DNA from: Nocardioides sp. NBC_00368
GTDB lineage: Bacteria > Actinomycetota > Actinomycetes > Propionibacteriales > Nocardioidaceae
Direction of reading: 5' to 3'
Length of the DNA: 64,000 nucleotides
Assembly: GCF_036090055.1 (NCBI RefSeq)
Contig: NZ_CP107970.1
Location: 4,981,001 to 5,045,000 of the forward strand
Position numbers and translations under genes: made by a program. Positions 43,226 to 50,459 of the stretch are shown piece by piece. The notes beneath the pieces were generated by a model, which did not search any database, was not told the DNA's origin, and saw nothing but the letters and a program-made list of their open reading frames with translations. How positions within the stretch are numbered: the first letter of the stretch is position 1; every line of letters starts with the position of its first letter.

Positions 43226-43801
43226 ATGTCCGAGCCGGTAACCGTGACCATCGCCCGTCGAGTCTCCGTGGAGCGCCGCGACGAGATGGTCGCCTGGATG
43301 CAGGCGGGGATCCGGCTGGCCAGCGAGTTCCCGGGTTTCCTGGGCGCTGGCTGGGTGCGGCCGTCACCGGACTCCGACCAGTGGCACCTGCTCTACCGCT
43401 TCGACTCCCACGAAACCCTCGGGCGTTGGGACAACAGCCGCCAGCGCGGCTGGTGGCTGGGCGCGGGCGAGCCGTTCGTGGAGGAGACCCGGATCGAGCG
43501 GCGCACCGGGATCGAGGGCTGGTTCGACCCGCCCAGCACCTACGACGTCGAGCAGGTCTCCGGTGTCGCCTCGCCGCCACCGCGGTGGAAGCAGACGATC
43601 ACGATCTTCCTGATGTTCTACCCGGTCAGCCTGCTGGCCAACTGGCTGACCGGACCCTTCGTCGCTGAGTGGGCGCTGCCGTTGAAGGTGCTCGGGGTGA
43701 TGGTCGTGACGCTGCCGTTCATGACCTACTTCGGCCTGCCGTGGATCACCCGCAACATGGAGTGGTTCCTGCACGGGCGTCCGGCGCCCTGGCGCCGCTA
43801 G
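43226..43801 (+). CDS. ABM-domain protein with membrane segments
   Basis: 191 residues. Residues 1-100 are an antibiotic-biosynthesis-monooxygenase-like fold (PVTVTIARRVSVERRDEMV, GFLGAGWVRP, WHLLYRFDS); residues about 125-180 hold two membrane segments (ITIFLMFYPVSLLANWL and LKVLGVMVVTLPFMTYF). This membrane version of ABM proteins is known but uncharacterised. It is divergent from mhuD, another ABM protein. Its TAG stop forms part of the target duplicated by the IS element at 43803. Confidence 0.82.
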   Translation: MSEPVTVTIARRVSVERRDEMVAWMQAGIRLASEFPGFLGAGWVRPSPDSDQWHLLYRFDSHETLGRWDNSRQRGWWLGAGEPFVEETRIERRTGIEGWFDPPSTYDVEQVSGVASPPPRWKQTITIFLMFYPVSLLANWLTGPFVAEWALPLKVLGVMVVTLPFMTYFGLPWITRNMEWFLHGRPAPWRR

Positions 43802-43802
43802 G
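43797..43802. repeat. Target-site duplication of the IS element, left
   Basis: GCTAGG, repeated exactly at 44896-44901 on the other side of the element. It contains the TAG stop of the ABM gene. Confidence 0.85.
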
Positions 43803-43851
43803 TGTACTCGGCCATGAGGTTGGTGACACTCCGGGTCGGTTGTTGACGTAG

Positions 43852-43909
43852 CGAAGACCTCCGGGTGCGGTGGTTGCTGTCTAGGTCATCCACCGTCCGG
43901 AGGTCTTCG
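43852..43909 (+). promoter_or_regulatory. Hairpin hiding the transposase ribosome-binding site
   Basis: CGAAGACCTCCGG (43852-43864) pairs perfectly with 43897-43909, which holds GGAGG and the first base of the GTG start; the stem extends inward with GCGGTGG/CCACCGT. Transcripts entering from outside would be folded and poorly translated. A TAGGTC box in the loop (43882-43887) may be the element's own promoter. Confidence 0.6.
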
Positions 43910-44883
43910 TGTCCCACCGTAATGCCCGGCTGAACTTTCGTGGCCGGCAACTCTTGGTCCAGCGAGTCGTCGAGGACGACTGGGCCGTCGCGCACGCAGC
44001 CAAGGCCCAAGGCGTCTCGCGCCAGTGCGCGCACCGCTGGATCGCCCGGTTCCGTGCCGAAGGCGAAGCCGGTCTACACGACCGGTCCTCGCGTCCCCAC
44101 CACTGCCCGAATCAGACACCGGCCGAAGTCGAGGAAGCGATCGTGGTCAAGCGCCACCAAGAGCGCCGCGGCCAGGACTGGCTCGGGCCCGAACTCGGTG
44201 TCCCAGCACGGACCGTGGGCCGGGTCCTACGCCGCCACCGCGTCCCGTACCTGCGTGAGTGTGACCCGTTGACCGGGGAGGTCATCCGGGCCTCGAAGAC
44301 CACCACGGTGCGCTACGAACGCGACCGGCCCGGTGAGCTGGTCCATGTCGACGTCAAGAAGATCGGCAAGATCCCCGACGGCGGCGGCTGGAAGGCCCAC
44401 GGCCGTCAGATGGGGTCAACCTGGGCCAAGAAACAGGCCCGGATCGGCTACGACTACGTGCACTCGATGGTCGATGACCACTCCCGAGTGGCCTACTCCG
44501 AAATCCTGCCCGACGAGAAAGGCCCCACCTGCGCAGGGTTCATCCGCCGGGCCGCCGACTACTTCGCGGCCCACGGCATCACCCGCATCGAGCGGGTCAT
44601 CACCGACAACCACTTCTCCTACCGCAGATCCAACGACGTGGCTGAGGCGATCACCACGCTGGGAGCCAAGCACAAGTTCATCAAGCCCCATTGCCCCTGG
44701 CAGAACGGCAAGGTCGAAAGATACAACCGCACCCTGGCGACCGAGTGGGCCTACCGCCAGGTCTACCTCACCAACACCGACCGAGCCGCCGCGCTTTCCC
44801 CATGGCTCGAGTGCTACAACACTGTTCGACGCCACAGCGCACTCGCAGGACTCCCACCGATCAGCCGACTGTCACCAACGTGA
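43909..44883 (+). CDS. IS481-family transposase
   Basis: 324 residues. N-terminal helix-turn-helix (about 15-60, AHAAKAQGVSRQCAHRWIARF) and an integrase-type DDE core: Asp in ELVHVDVKKIG, Asp in MVDDHSRVAYSE, Glu in WQNGKVERYNRTL. Full length and uninterrupted, so likely active. The GTG start follows GGAGG by six bases, both inside a hairpin (43852-43909). Confidence 0.95.
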   Translation: MSHRNARLNFRGRQLLVQRVVEDDWAVAHAAKAQGVSRQCAHRWIARFRAEGEAGLHDRSSRPHHCPNQTPAEVEEAIVVKRHQERRGQDWLGPELGVPARTVGRVLRRHRVPYLRECDPLTGEVIRASKTTTVRYERDRPGELVHVDVKKIGKIPDGGGWKAHGRQMGSTWAKKQARIGYDYVHSMVDDHSRVAYSEILPDEKGPTCAGFIRRAADYFAAHGITRIERVITDNHFSYRRSNDVAEAITTLGAKHKFIKPHCPWQNGKVERYNRTLATEWAYRQVYLTNTDRAAALSPWLECYNTVRRHSALAGLPPISRLSPT

Positions 44884-44895
44884 TGGCCGAGTACA

Positions 44896-44901
44896 GCTAG
44901 G
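44896..44901. repeat. Target-site duplication of the IS element, right
   Basis: GCTAGG, same as 43797-43802. On the minus strand it contains the TAG stop of the ArsR-type gene. Confidence 0.85.
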
Positions 44902-45229
44902 CCTTCGGCTTGCTGTCCTCCGCGGAGAGGACGGCGTCGAGGAGCCCCGGGAACCGGGCGTCGAGATCCTCACGGCGCAGCGAGAGGCGCCGCGCGCGGC
45001 CGTTGGGCTCGTTGCGGACCACCCCGGAGGTCCTCAGCACCTTCATCAGGTGCGACTTCGTCGACTTCGGCACGTTCGGGTTGCTGAGGTGGCACTCGGC
45101 CATGTCGAGGGGGCCGTCGACCAGCTGGCGGGCGATCGCGAGGCGCTCGGGGTCGCTGAGCGCGAAGAGCACGGTCGTCAGTGAGAGCTCCGACCGCTCG
45201 GGATGCGGAAGGTCCGGGGAAGAACTCAT
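44897..45229 (-). CDS. ArsR/SmtB-type transcriptional regulator
   Basis: 110 residues. Winged helix: LFALSDPERLAIARQLVDG, AECHLSNPNVPKSTKSHLMK (recognition helix) and SGVVRNEPNGRARRLSLR (wing). No clear metal-binding Cys pair, so it may respond to an organic compound. TATTAT (45236-45241) six bases before the ATG indicates a leaderless mRNA. It is divergent from an MFS gene, with GTTCGAA repeats in between, so repression of pump and self is likely. Confidence 0.88.
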   Translation of the reverse strand: MSSSPDLPHPERSELSLTTVLFALSDPERLAIARQLVDGPLDMAECHLSNPNVPKSTKSHLMKVLRTSGVVRNEPNGRARRLSLRREDLDARFPGLLDAVLSAEDSKPKA

Positions 45230-45279
45230 GGTTCGATAATAGTTGCACAGTCGTGGAAAGGCACGTACTCTCCTAAAAG

Positions 45280-45297
45280 GTTCGAAAAAATTCGAAC
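45280..45297. promoter_or_regulatory. Operator of the ArsR/MFS pair
   Basis: GTTCGAA-AAAA-TTCGAAC, perfect 7-bp arms, 17 bp before the MFS start. A further half-site (GGTTCGA) lies at 45230-45236, overlapping the ArsR promoter. A TACTCT hexamer (45266-45271) just upstream may be the MFS -10 box. Confidence 0.65.
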
Positions 45298-45313
45298 GAT
45301 GAATGGAGTGGTG

Positions 45314-46522
45314 ATGTCGGCAGAGGTGATGAGCGCGACGAGGACGGACGTCGTCGCAGGGCGGCGGCTCGGCGCCGGGATGGCCCTCGGGGCGGTGGTG
45401 CTGATGATGGCCGGGGCCAGTGCGCCCTCGCCCTTCTATCCCGACCTCCAGGTCGGGCTCGGCCTGCAGCCCTGGGTGATGACGGCGGTCTTCGCCGTCT
45501 ACGCCGTGGCGCTGCTGGGCACGCTGCTCGTGTTCGGCTCGGTCTCCGACCATGTCGGCCGGCGCCCTGTGGTGACGGTCGGGTTCCTGCTGCTGGCGGG
45601 CAGCTTCGCGCTCTTCCGGGGAGCCGATACGGCGGCTTTCCTCTTCGAGGCGCGGATCCTGCAAGGGGTCGCGAGCGGCCTGCTGCTCTCGACGCTGTCG
45701 GCCACGGTGGCCGACTTCGAACGACCGTCGCGACCCGGTTCGGCCGCGGTGGTCAACGCCGTCGCGCCGATGGTCGGGCTGGCGCTCGGTGCCGTCGTCG
45801 CCGGCGTGGTCCTCCAGGTGAGCGGTGACGCGCGGCTCCTCGTCTTCGATGCCCTCGTCGTCCTGTCCCTGGCCTTGGCGGCAGGCGTCTGGCTCGCCCC
45901 CGAGACCGCGCCGCGCCACGAGGGTCTGCTGGCCTCGCTGCGTCCGCGGGTCGCCGTGCCGCCGGGGATCCGGGGGGTGCTGGCCCGCAGTGCCCCGGCG
46001 ATCTTCGCGGGCTGGGCCACCGGTGGGCTGTTCCTCTCCCTCGGGGCCGCGATCGTACGCAGCGAGCTGGGCGCCACCAGCCACATCCTCCAGGGGCTGG
46101 CGATCGGAGCCCTCGCCGGAGCGGGGGCGGTGGCGGCGTACGTGTTCCGCAACCGGTCGGCTCGCGTGACGACGCTCTACGGCACGGCGGCGCTGGCCGG
46201 CGGCACCGTGCTCAGCCTGCTCGCCCTGCTGACCGGCTCGGCGGCGGCATACCTCGTCGCCGTGGTCGTGGCCGGCACCGGCTTCGGCACCGCCTTCTTC
46301 GGCATCCTGCGCACGATCATGCCGCTTCTCCCCGCCCACGAGCGGGCCGAGGTCTTCGCGGTGATCTTCATCGTGTCCTACCTGGCCTTCGGCATCCCTG
46401 CCGTCGTCGCCGGGCTGCTCACGCCGGAGATCGGGCTCGCGGCCACCACCTACGGCTACGGCGCCGTCGTCGTGGTGCTCTCCTCCGTGGCCGGGCTGCT
46501 GCGCTGGCGCAGCAACGACTGA
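45314..46522 (+). CDS. MFS transporter
   Basis: 402 residues, about 12 membrane segments. MFS signature FGSVSDHVGRRPVVTVG after segment 2 and ARILQGVASGLLLS in segment 4. Probably an efflux pump. The ATG at 45314 is preferred because GGAG lies five bases upstream; an ATG at 45299 would add five residues. The ArsR-type gene is divergent and the operator at 45280-45297 lies between them. Confidence 0.88.
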   Translation: MSAEVMSATRTDVVAGRRLGAGMALGAVVLMMAGASAPSPFYPDLQVGLGLQPWVMTAVFAVYAVALLGTLLVFGSVSDHVGRRPVVTVGFLLLAGSFALFRGADTAAFLFEARILQGVASGLLLSTLSATVADFERPSRPGSAAVVNAVAPMVGLALGAVVAGVVLQVSGDARLLVFDALVVLSLALAAGVWLAPETAPRHEGLLASLRPRVAVPPGIRGVLARSAPAIFAGWATGGLFLSLGAAIVRSELGATSHILQGLAIGALAGAGAVAAYVFRNRSARVTTLYGTAALAGGTVLSLLALLTGSAAAYLVAVVVAGTGFGTAFFGILRTIMPLLPAHERAEVFAVIFIVSYLAFGIPAVVAGLLTPEIGLAATTYGYGAVVVVLSSVAGLLRWRSND

Positions 46523-46538
46523 TCGGCCCGGTGGTCGG

Positions 46539-47147
46539 TCAGGGGTGGGCGATGGCCCCGCCGCCCTTCCGTTCCTGGTACGCCGCCGAGAGCTCGTCGT
46601 AGGTCCGGCTGAGCCGGGCGAGCTGATCGGGGTCGGCGAGCGGGGCGAGGGCGGTGCTGGTGAAGTAGTCGTTGGTGCGGTTGTAGAGGTCGCGTCCCGG
46701 GTCGACCTCGTCGCGGTCGGGGTCCGGGACGGCGTAGACGCCCTTGAGGATCGCCAGGTCGTAGGGGATCGCGAAGGAGTCGGCCGAGTCCTGGTGGCTG
46801 AAGAGGTAGGCGAACTCGGGGATCCCCGACCAGGCCACGCCCGAGAGGCACAGCGAGCACGGCTCGTGGGTCGCCAGCAGCAGGCAGTCGCCGGGCGCCG
46901 GCCGGTCCTCGGCCGGCTGCTCGAAGAACCGCTTGATGGCATGGATCTCCCCGTGCCACAGCGGGTTCTCGGTCTCGTTGTTCGTCTCGGCCGCGATGAC
47001 GGCCAGGTCCGACCGGCGCAGGATCGCGGCACCGAAGATCTTGTTGCCCGCGGCCACGCCGGCGCGGGTCAGCGGGACGATCTCCTGCTCGATCACCTCC
47101 AGCAGGTGGCGTACGTCCGCCTCGTCGAACCGGCCGGGCAACGCCAT
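46539..47147 (-). CDS. Nucleoside deaminase-like protein
   Basis: 202 residues. Cytidine/deoxycytidylate deaminase fold with the zinc motifs HGEIHA (His, catalytic Glu; about residues 66-71) and HEPCSLC (two Cys; about 93-99). It should remove an amino group from a purine, pyrimidine or related ring; substrate unknown. Its ATG overlaps the upstream stop by one base (TGATG), so it is co-translated with the HIT-like gene. Confidence 0.85.
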   Translation of the reverse strand: MALPGRFDEADVRHLLEVIEQEIVPLTRAGVAAGNKIFGAAILRRSDLAVIAAETNNETENPLWHGEIHAIKRFFEQPAEDRPAPGDCLLLATHEPCSLCLSGVAWSGIPEFAYLFSHQDSADSFAIPYDLAILKGVYAVPDPDRDEVDPGRDLYNRTNDYFTSTALAPLADPDQLARLSRTYDELSAAYQERKGGGAIAHP

Positions 47148-47743
47148 CAGATCAGGGCCTCGCCGCCGTGGGTGGCCAGTTTGCGGGCGACCTCGGCGAG
47201 GTCGGCGCGCCAGAGCTCCGCGGGGCCGGGCGGAAGGATGTCGTCCCAGTCGGGCGAGAAGCTGCCGCGTACCGAGAGCAGGTCCTTCGGGCGGGCCAGG
47301 AACCACATGTGCAGGTGCTCGGCGCCGTCGCCGATGCGCATCGCATGGCAGCGGCCGATGTTGGGCAGGCTCTCGATGATCCGGACGAGCCGGACGGTGA
47401 GGACACCGAACTCGGCCGCCTGGTGCTCGTCGAGATCGGGCAGATCGTAGTGCTCGAGCGGCTCGAGGATCACCACCAGCGGGAGGCCGGACTGCTTCAG
47501 GTGCTTCACCCGCCAGCTCTCGTCCTGCCAGATCACGCCGGGCAGATCGGTGCCGCACAGGTCGCAGTCGACGCCATCCTCGCCCGAGCGCGGCTCCTCG
47601 GGAGCGGGCGGGACGAGCGGCTTGGGTGCGATCTCCCCGTCGCGTACGACCCACGGGAAGACGTCCCACTCGGTCACGCTCGGGGCGGGCAGGTCACCGC
47701 CGGCCTGGACGCGGGCGTAGATCTGATCAGCTGTCTCGGCCAT
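47147..47743 (-). CDS. HIT-like (GalT-fold) protein
   Basis: 198 residues. A CXXC zinc-like motif (CDLCGTD, about 60-66) and the HIT-type histidine motif in EHLHMWFLARP (about 146-156) suggest a nucleotidyl transferase or hydrolase of the HIT superfamily; here the third His of HXHXH is replaced (HLHMW). Substrate unknown. It is followed by a deaminase gene with one base of overlap, which points to nucleotide salvage or repair. The start ATG is 47743; a GTG-type start further upstream is less likely. Confidence 0.75.
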   Translation of the reverse strand: MAETADQIYARVQAGGDLPAPSVTEWDVFPWVVRDGEIAPKPLVPPAPEEPRSGEDGVDCDLCGTDLPGVIWQDESWRVKHLKQSGLPLVVILEPLEHYDLPDLDEHQAAEFGVLTVRLVRIIESLPNIGRCHAMRIGDGAEHLHMWFLARPKDLLSVRGSFSPDWDDILPPGPAELWRADLAEVARKLATHGGEALI

Positions 47744-47798
47744 GGCTCGAAACTCTGCCACAGCGGGCCCGCGGCCGCCCATCTCTTAGGCTGATCCC

Positions 47799-48707
47799 GT
47801 GGCTGAACTCAACATCCCGCCGGCGCCGGCGATCCCGGGCGCGAAGCACCTCCACTCCGGCAAGGTGCGCGACCTCTACGAGCTGGAGGAGGGTCCGTAC
47901 GCGGGCCAGCTCCTGATGGTCGCCAGCGACCGCATCTCGGCCTTCGACCACGTCTTCGACACGGTCATCCCGGACAAGGGCGAGATCCTCACGAAGCTGT
48001 CGCTGTGGTGGTTCGAGCAGTTCGAGGACCTGGTGCCGACCCACGTCCTCTCGACCGACGTCCCGGCGTCCGTCGAAGGCCGGGCGGTGGTCGCGCAGAA
48101 GCTCCACATGCTGCCGGTCGAGTGCGTCGCGCGCGGCTACCTGACCGGCTCGGGCCTGCGTGAGTACGAGGCCACCGGCGAGGTCTGCGGCATCCGCCTC
48201 CCGGTCGGCCTGGTCGACGGCTCCCGGCTGACCCCGCCGATCTTCACCCCGGCGACGAAGGCCGAGCTCGGCGACCACGACGAGAACGTCACCTACGAGT
48301 ACGTCTCCAGGCTGATCGGCGAGGACGACGCCGCCGCGGTGCGCCGGCTGACGCTTGCCGTCTACCAGCGCGCCGACGAGATCGCCCGCGGCTGCGGACT
48401 GATCCTGGCCGACACCAAGTTCGAGTTCGGCGTACGCCAGGACGACCTCGGCATCCGCACGATCGTGCTCGCCGACGAGGTGCTCACCCCGGACTCCTCC
48501 CGCTACTGGGACGCGAGCCAGTGGCACCCGGGCAGCGCGATCCCCAGCTTCGACAAGGACGTGATCCGCCGTTGGCTGCTCTCGCCCGAGTCCGGCTGGG
48601 ACCGGGCCGCCGGTGGTCCGCCGCCGGAACTGCCCGAGGAGATCGTCGCGCGCACGCGGGCGAAGTACGTCGAGGCGTACGAGAAGCTCACCGGCCACCG
48701 CTTCTGA
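47799..48707 (+). CDS. purC: SAICAR synthetase
   Basis: 302 residues. Motifs GKVRDLYEL, DRISAFD, ECVARGYLTGSG, ADTKFEFG and LADEVLTPDSSRYW. It joins aspartate to CAIR in purine synthesis. The GTG at 47799 follows TAGGCT (47787-47792) by six bases, a leaderless start. The longer, single-domain form is as in other actinobacteria. Confidence 0.97.
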   Translation: MAELNIPPAPAIPGAKHLHSGKVRDLYELEEGPYAGQLLMVASDRISAFDHVFDTVIPDKGEILTKLSLWWFEQFEDLVPTHVLSTDVPASVEGRAVVAQKLHMLPVECVARGYLTGSGLREYEATGEVCGIRLPVGLVDGSRLTPPIFTPATKAELGDHDENVTYEYVSRLIGEDDAAAVRRLTLAVYQRADEIARGCGLILADTKFEFGVRQDDLGIRTIVLADEVLTPDSSRYWDASQWHPGSAIPSFDKDVIRRWLLSPESGWDRAAGGPPPELPEEIVARTRAKYVEAYEKLTGHRF

Positions 48708-48772
48708 CGAGCGGCAGGCAAAGTTTCGCAGGACACGTGTCGCACTAAAATCGAGACTCTGTTTCCTGGGGT

Positions 48773-48788
48773 CCTACTTGCGGGTAGG
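48773..48788. promoter_or_regulatory. Possible operator upstream of the acyl-CoA ligase gene
   Basis: CCTAC-TTGCGG-GTAGG, 5-bp arms, 36 bp before the start codon. Resembles sites of TetR-type fatty-acid regulators, but the arms are short. Confidence 0.35.
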
Positions 48789-48823
48789 TTGTGACGCGTA
48801 ACACGCACACCACTGGAGGCCAT

Positions 48824-50386
48824 GTGTCCACGTACAACCTCGCTTCGCTGCTCGAAGACTCCGCGGCGAACTATCCCGAGCGCACCGCGATCGTGCTGGG
48901 TGACATCCGTCTGAACTACGCCCAGGTCAACGGAGCCGCCAACCAGGTCGCGAACCTGCTGGCGAGCAAGGGCATCGGCGCGGGCGACCGGGTCGCTCTG
49001 ATGAGCCCGAACCTGCCCTACTTCACGATGGTCTACTTCGGCATCCTCAAGGCCGGGGCCACCGTGGTGCCGCTCAACGTGCTGCTCAAGGGGCGCGAGG
49101 TGGCCTACCACCTCCAGGACTCGGACGCGAAGGCCCTCTTCGCCTTCGAGGGCACGCCGGAGCTCGCCATCGGTGCCGAGGCGCACGCGGGCGCGCAGGA
49201 GGCCGGGATCGGGAACTTCTTCCTGATCACCGCCGACCCGACCGCAGCGTCGCCGATCGAGGGCGTCACCACCCTCGGCCAGGGCATCGGCGCCCAGCCG
49301 CCGACCTTCGACACCGTGGCCACCGACGAGGACGACACCGCGGTCATCCTCTACACCTCCGGCACCACCGGGCAGCCCAAGGGCGCCGAGCTGCGTCACC
49401 GCAACATGCGTGACAACGCGCTGGCCGGCGCCGAGCTCTTCGGTGCCTCCGCCGACCGGCCCGACACCTATCTGGCCGTGCTGCCGCTCTTCCACGCCTT
49501 CGGCCAGACGGTCGTGCAGAACGGCGCGATCGCCTTCGGCGGCACCGTCGTGCTGCTGCCCCGCTTCGACGCGGCGGCCGCGCTCGCCACGATGCTCAAG
49601 GAGAGCGTGAGCTTCTTCGCCGGCGTCCCGACGATGTACTGGGGGCTCCTCGGTGCCCTCTCCGAGGACATCGACGTGGCCACCCTCGCCAAGAACCTGC
49701 GCGTCGCCGCCGCCGGTGGCTCGGCCCTCCCGGTCGAGATCCACAAGGAGTTCGAGAAGCGCTTCGGCGTGACCATCCTCGAGGGCTACGGCCTCTCCGA
49801 GACCTCCCCGGTGGCCTCCTTCTCGGAGTACGGCCAGCCCGTACGCCCCGGCTCGATCGGCATCCCGATCCCCGGCGTCGAAATGAAGCTCATCGAGCCC
49901 GCCTCCTGGGACGAGATCGAGTGGACCCCCGACGCGATCGGCGAGATCGCGATCAAGGGCCACAACATCTTCAAGGGTTACTACAACCGCCCCGAGGCGA
50001 CCGCCGAGGTGCTCACCGAGGACGGCTGGTTCCGCTCCGGTGACCTCGCCAAGCGCGACGAGGACGGCTGGTACTACATCGTCGACCGCGCCAAGGAGCT
50101 CATCATCCGCGGTGGCTTCAATGTCTACCCGCGTGAGATCGAAGAGGTCCTGCTCACCCACCCGGCGGTCTCGCTGGCCGCCGTCATCGGGGTCCCGCAC
50201 GACTCCCACGGTGAGGAGATCAAGGCCGTCCTCGTGCTCAAGCCCGGTGCCTCCGCCACCCCGGAGGAGATCGTCGACTGGAGCAAGGAGCAGATGGCGG
50301 CCTACAAGTACCCGCGCATCGTCGAGATCGTCGACGCCCTGCCGATGACCGCCACCGGCAAGATCCTCAAGCGCGAGCTCAAGTAG
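48824..50386 (+). CDS. Long-chain acyl-CoA synthetase (FadD-like)
   Basis: 520 residues. ANL-superfamily motifs: ATP-binding ILYTSGTTGQPKG, GYGLSETSP, GWYYIVDRAKELIIRGGFN and the C-terminal TATGKILKREL with the catalytic Lys. It activates a fatty or aromatic acid to its CoA ester; exact substrate unknown. The GTG at 48824 is chosen because TGGAGG lies six bases upstream; the open frame starts at 48791. A possible operator lies at 48773-48788. Confidence 0.9.
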   Translation: MSTYNLASLLEDSAANYPERTAIVLGDIRLNYAQVNGAANQVANLLASKGIGAGDRVALMSPNLPYFTMVYFGILKAGATVVPLNVLLKGREVAYHLQDSDAKALFAFEGTPELAIGAEAHAGAQEAGIGNFFLITADPTAASPIEGVTTLGQGIGAQPPTFDTVATDEDDTAVILYTSGTTGQPKGAELRHRNMRDNALAGAELFGASADRPDTYLAVLPLFHAFGQTVVQNGAIAFGGTVVLLPRFDAAAALATMLKESVSFFAGVPTMYWGLLGALSEDIDVATLAKNLRVAAAGGSALPVEIHKEFEKRFGVTILEGYGLSETSPVASFSEYGQPVRPGSIGIPIPGVEMKLIEPASWDEIEWTPDAIGEIAIKGHNIFKGYYNRPEATAEVLTEDGWFRSGDLAKRDEDGWYYIVDRAKELIIRGGFNVYPREIEEVLLTHPAVSLAAVIGVPHDSHGEEIKAVLVLKPGASATPEEIVDWSKEQMAAYKYPRIVEIVDALPMTATGKILKRELK

Positions 50387-50416
50387 CACAGCTCGTACGC
50401 CGGCAGCAGCCGTAGC

Positions 50417-50453
50417 CCGAAGGTCGCAGTCACTCGGTGGCTGCGACCTTCGG
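50417..50453. terminator. Bidirectional terminator
   Basis: CCGAAGGTCGCAG (50417-50429) pairs perfectly with 50441-50453, and the stem extends by GTCAC/GTGGC-type pairs to a 3-nt loop. It lies between the convergent ligase and MFS genes. Confidence 0.8.
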
Positions 50454-50459
50454 CATGTA

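Larger units (their letters stand above)
43803..44895 (+). mobile_element. IS481-family insertion sequence, 1,093 bp, intact
   Basis: Terminal inverted repeats of about 28 bp: TGTACTCGGCCATGAGGTTG and on at the left, and on the opposite strand TGTACTCGGCCATCACGTTG at the right, three mismatches in 28. One transposase gene fills the element, and its stop lies in the right repeat. A 6-bp duplication (GCTAGG) flanks it. It sits exactly in the overlapping stop codons of two convergent genes, leaving both intact. Confidence 0.93.
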
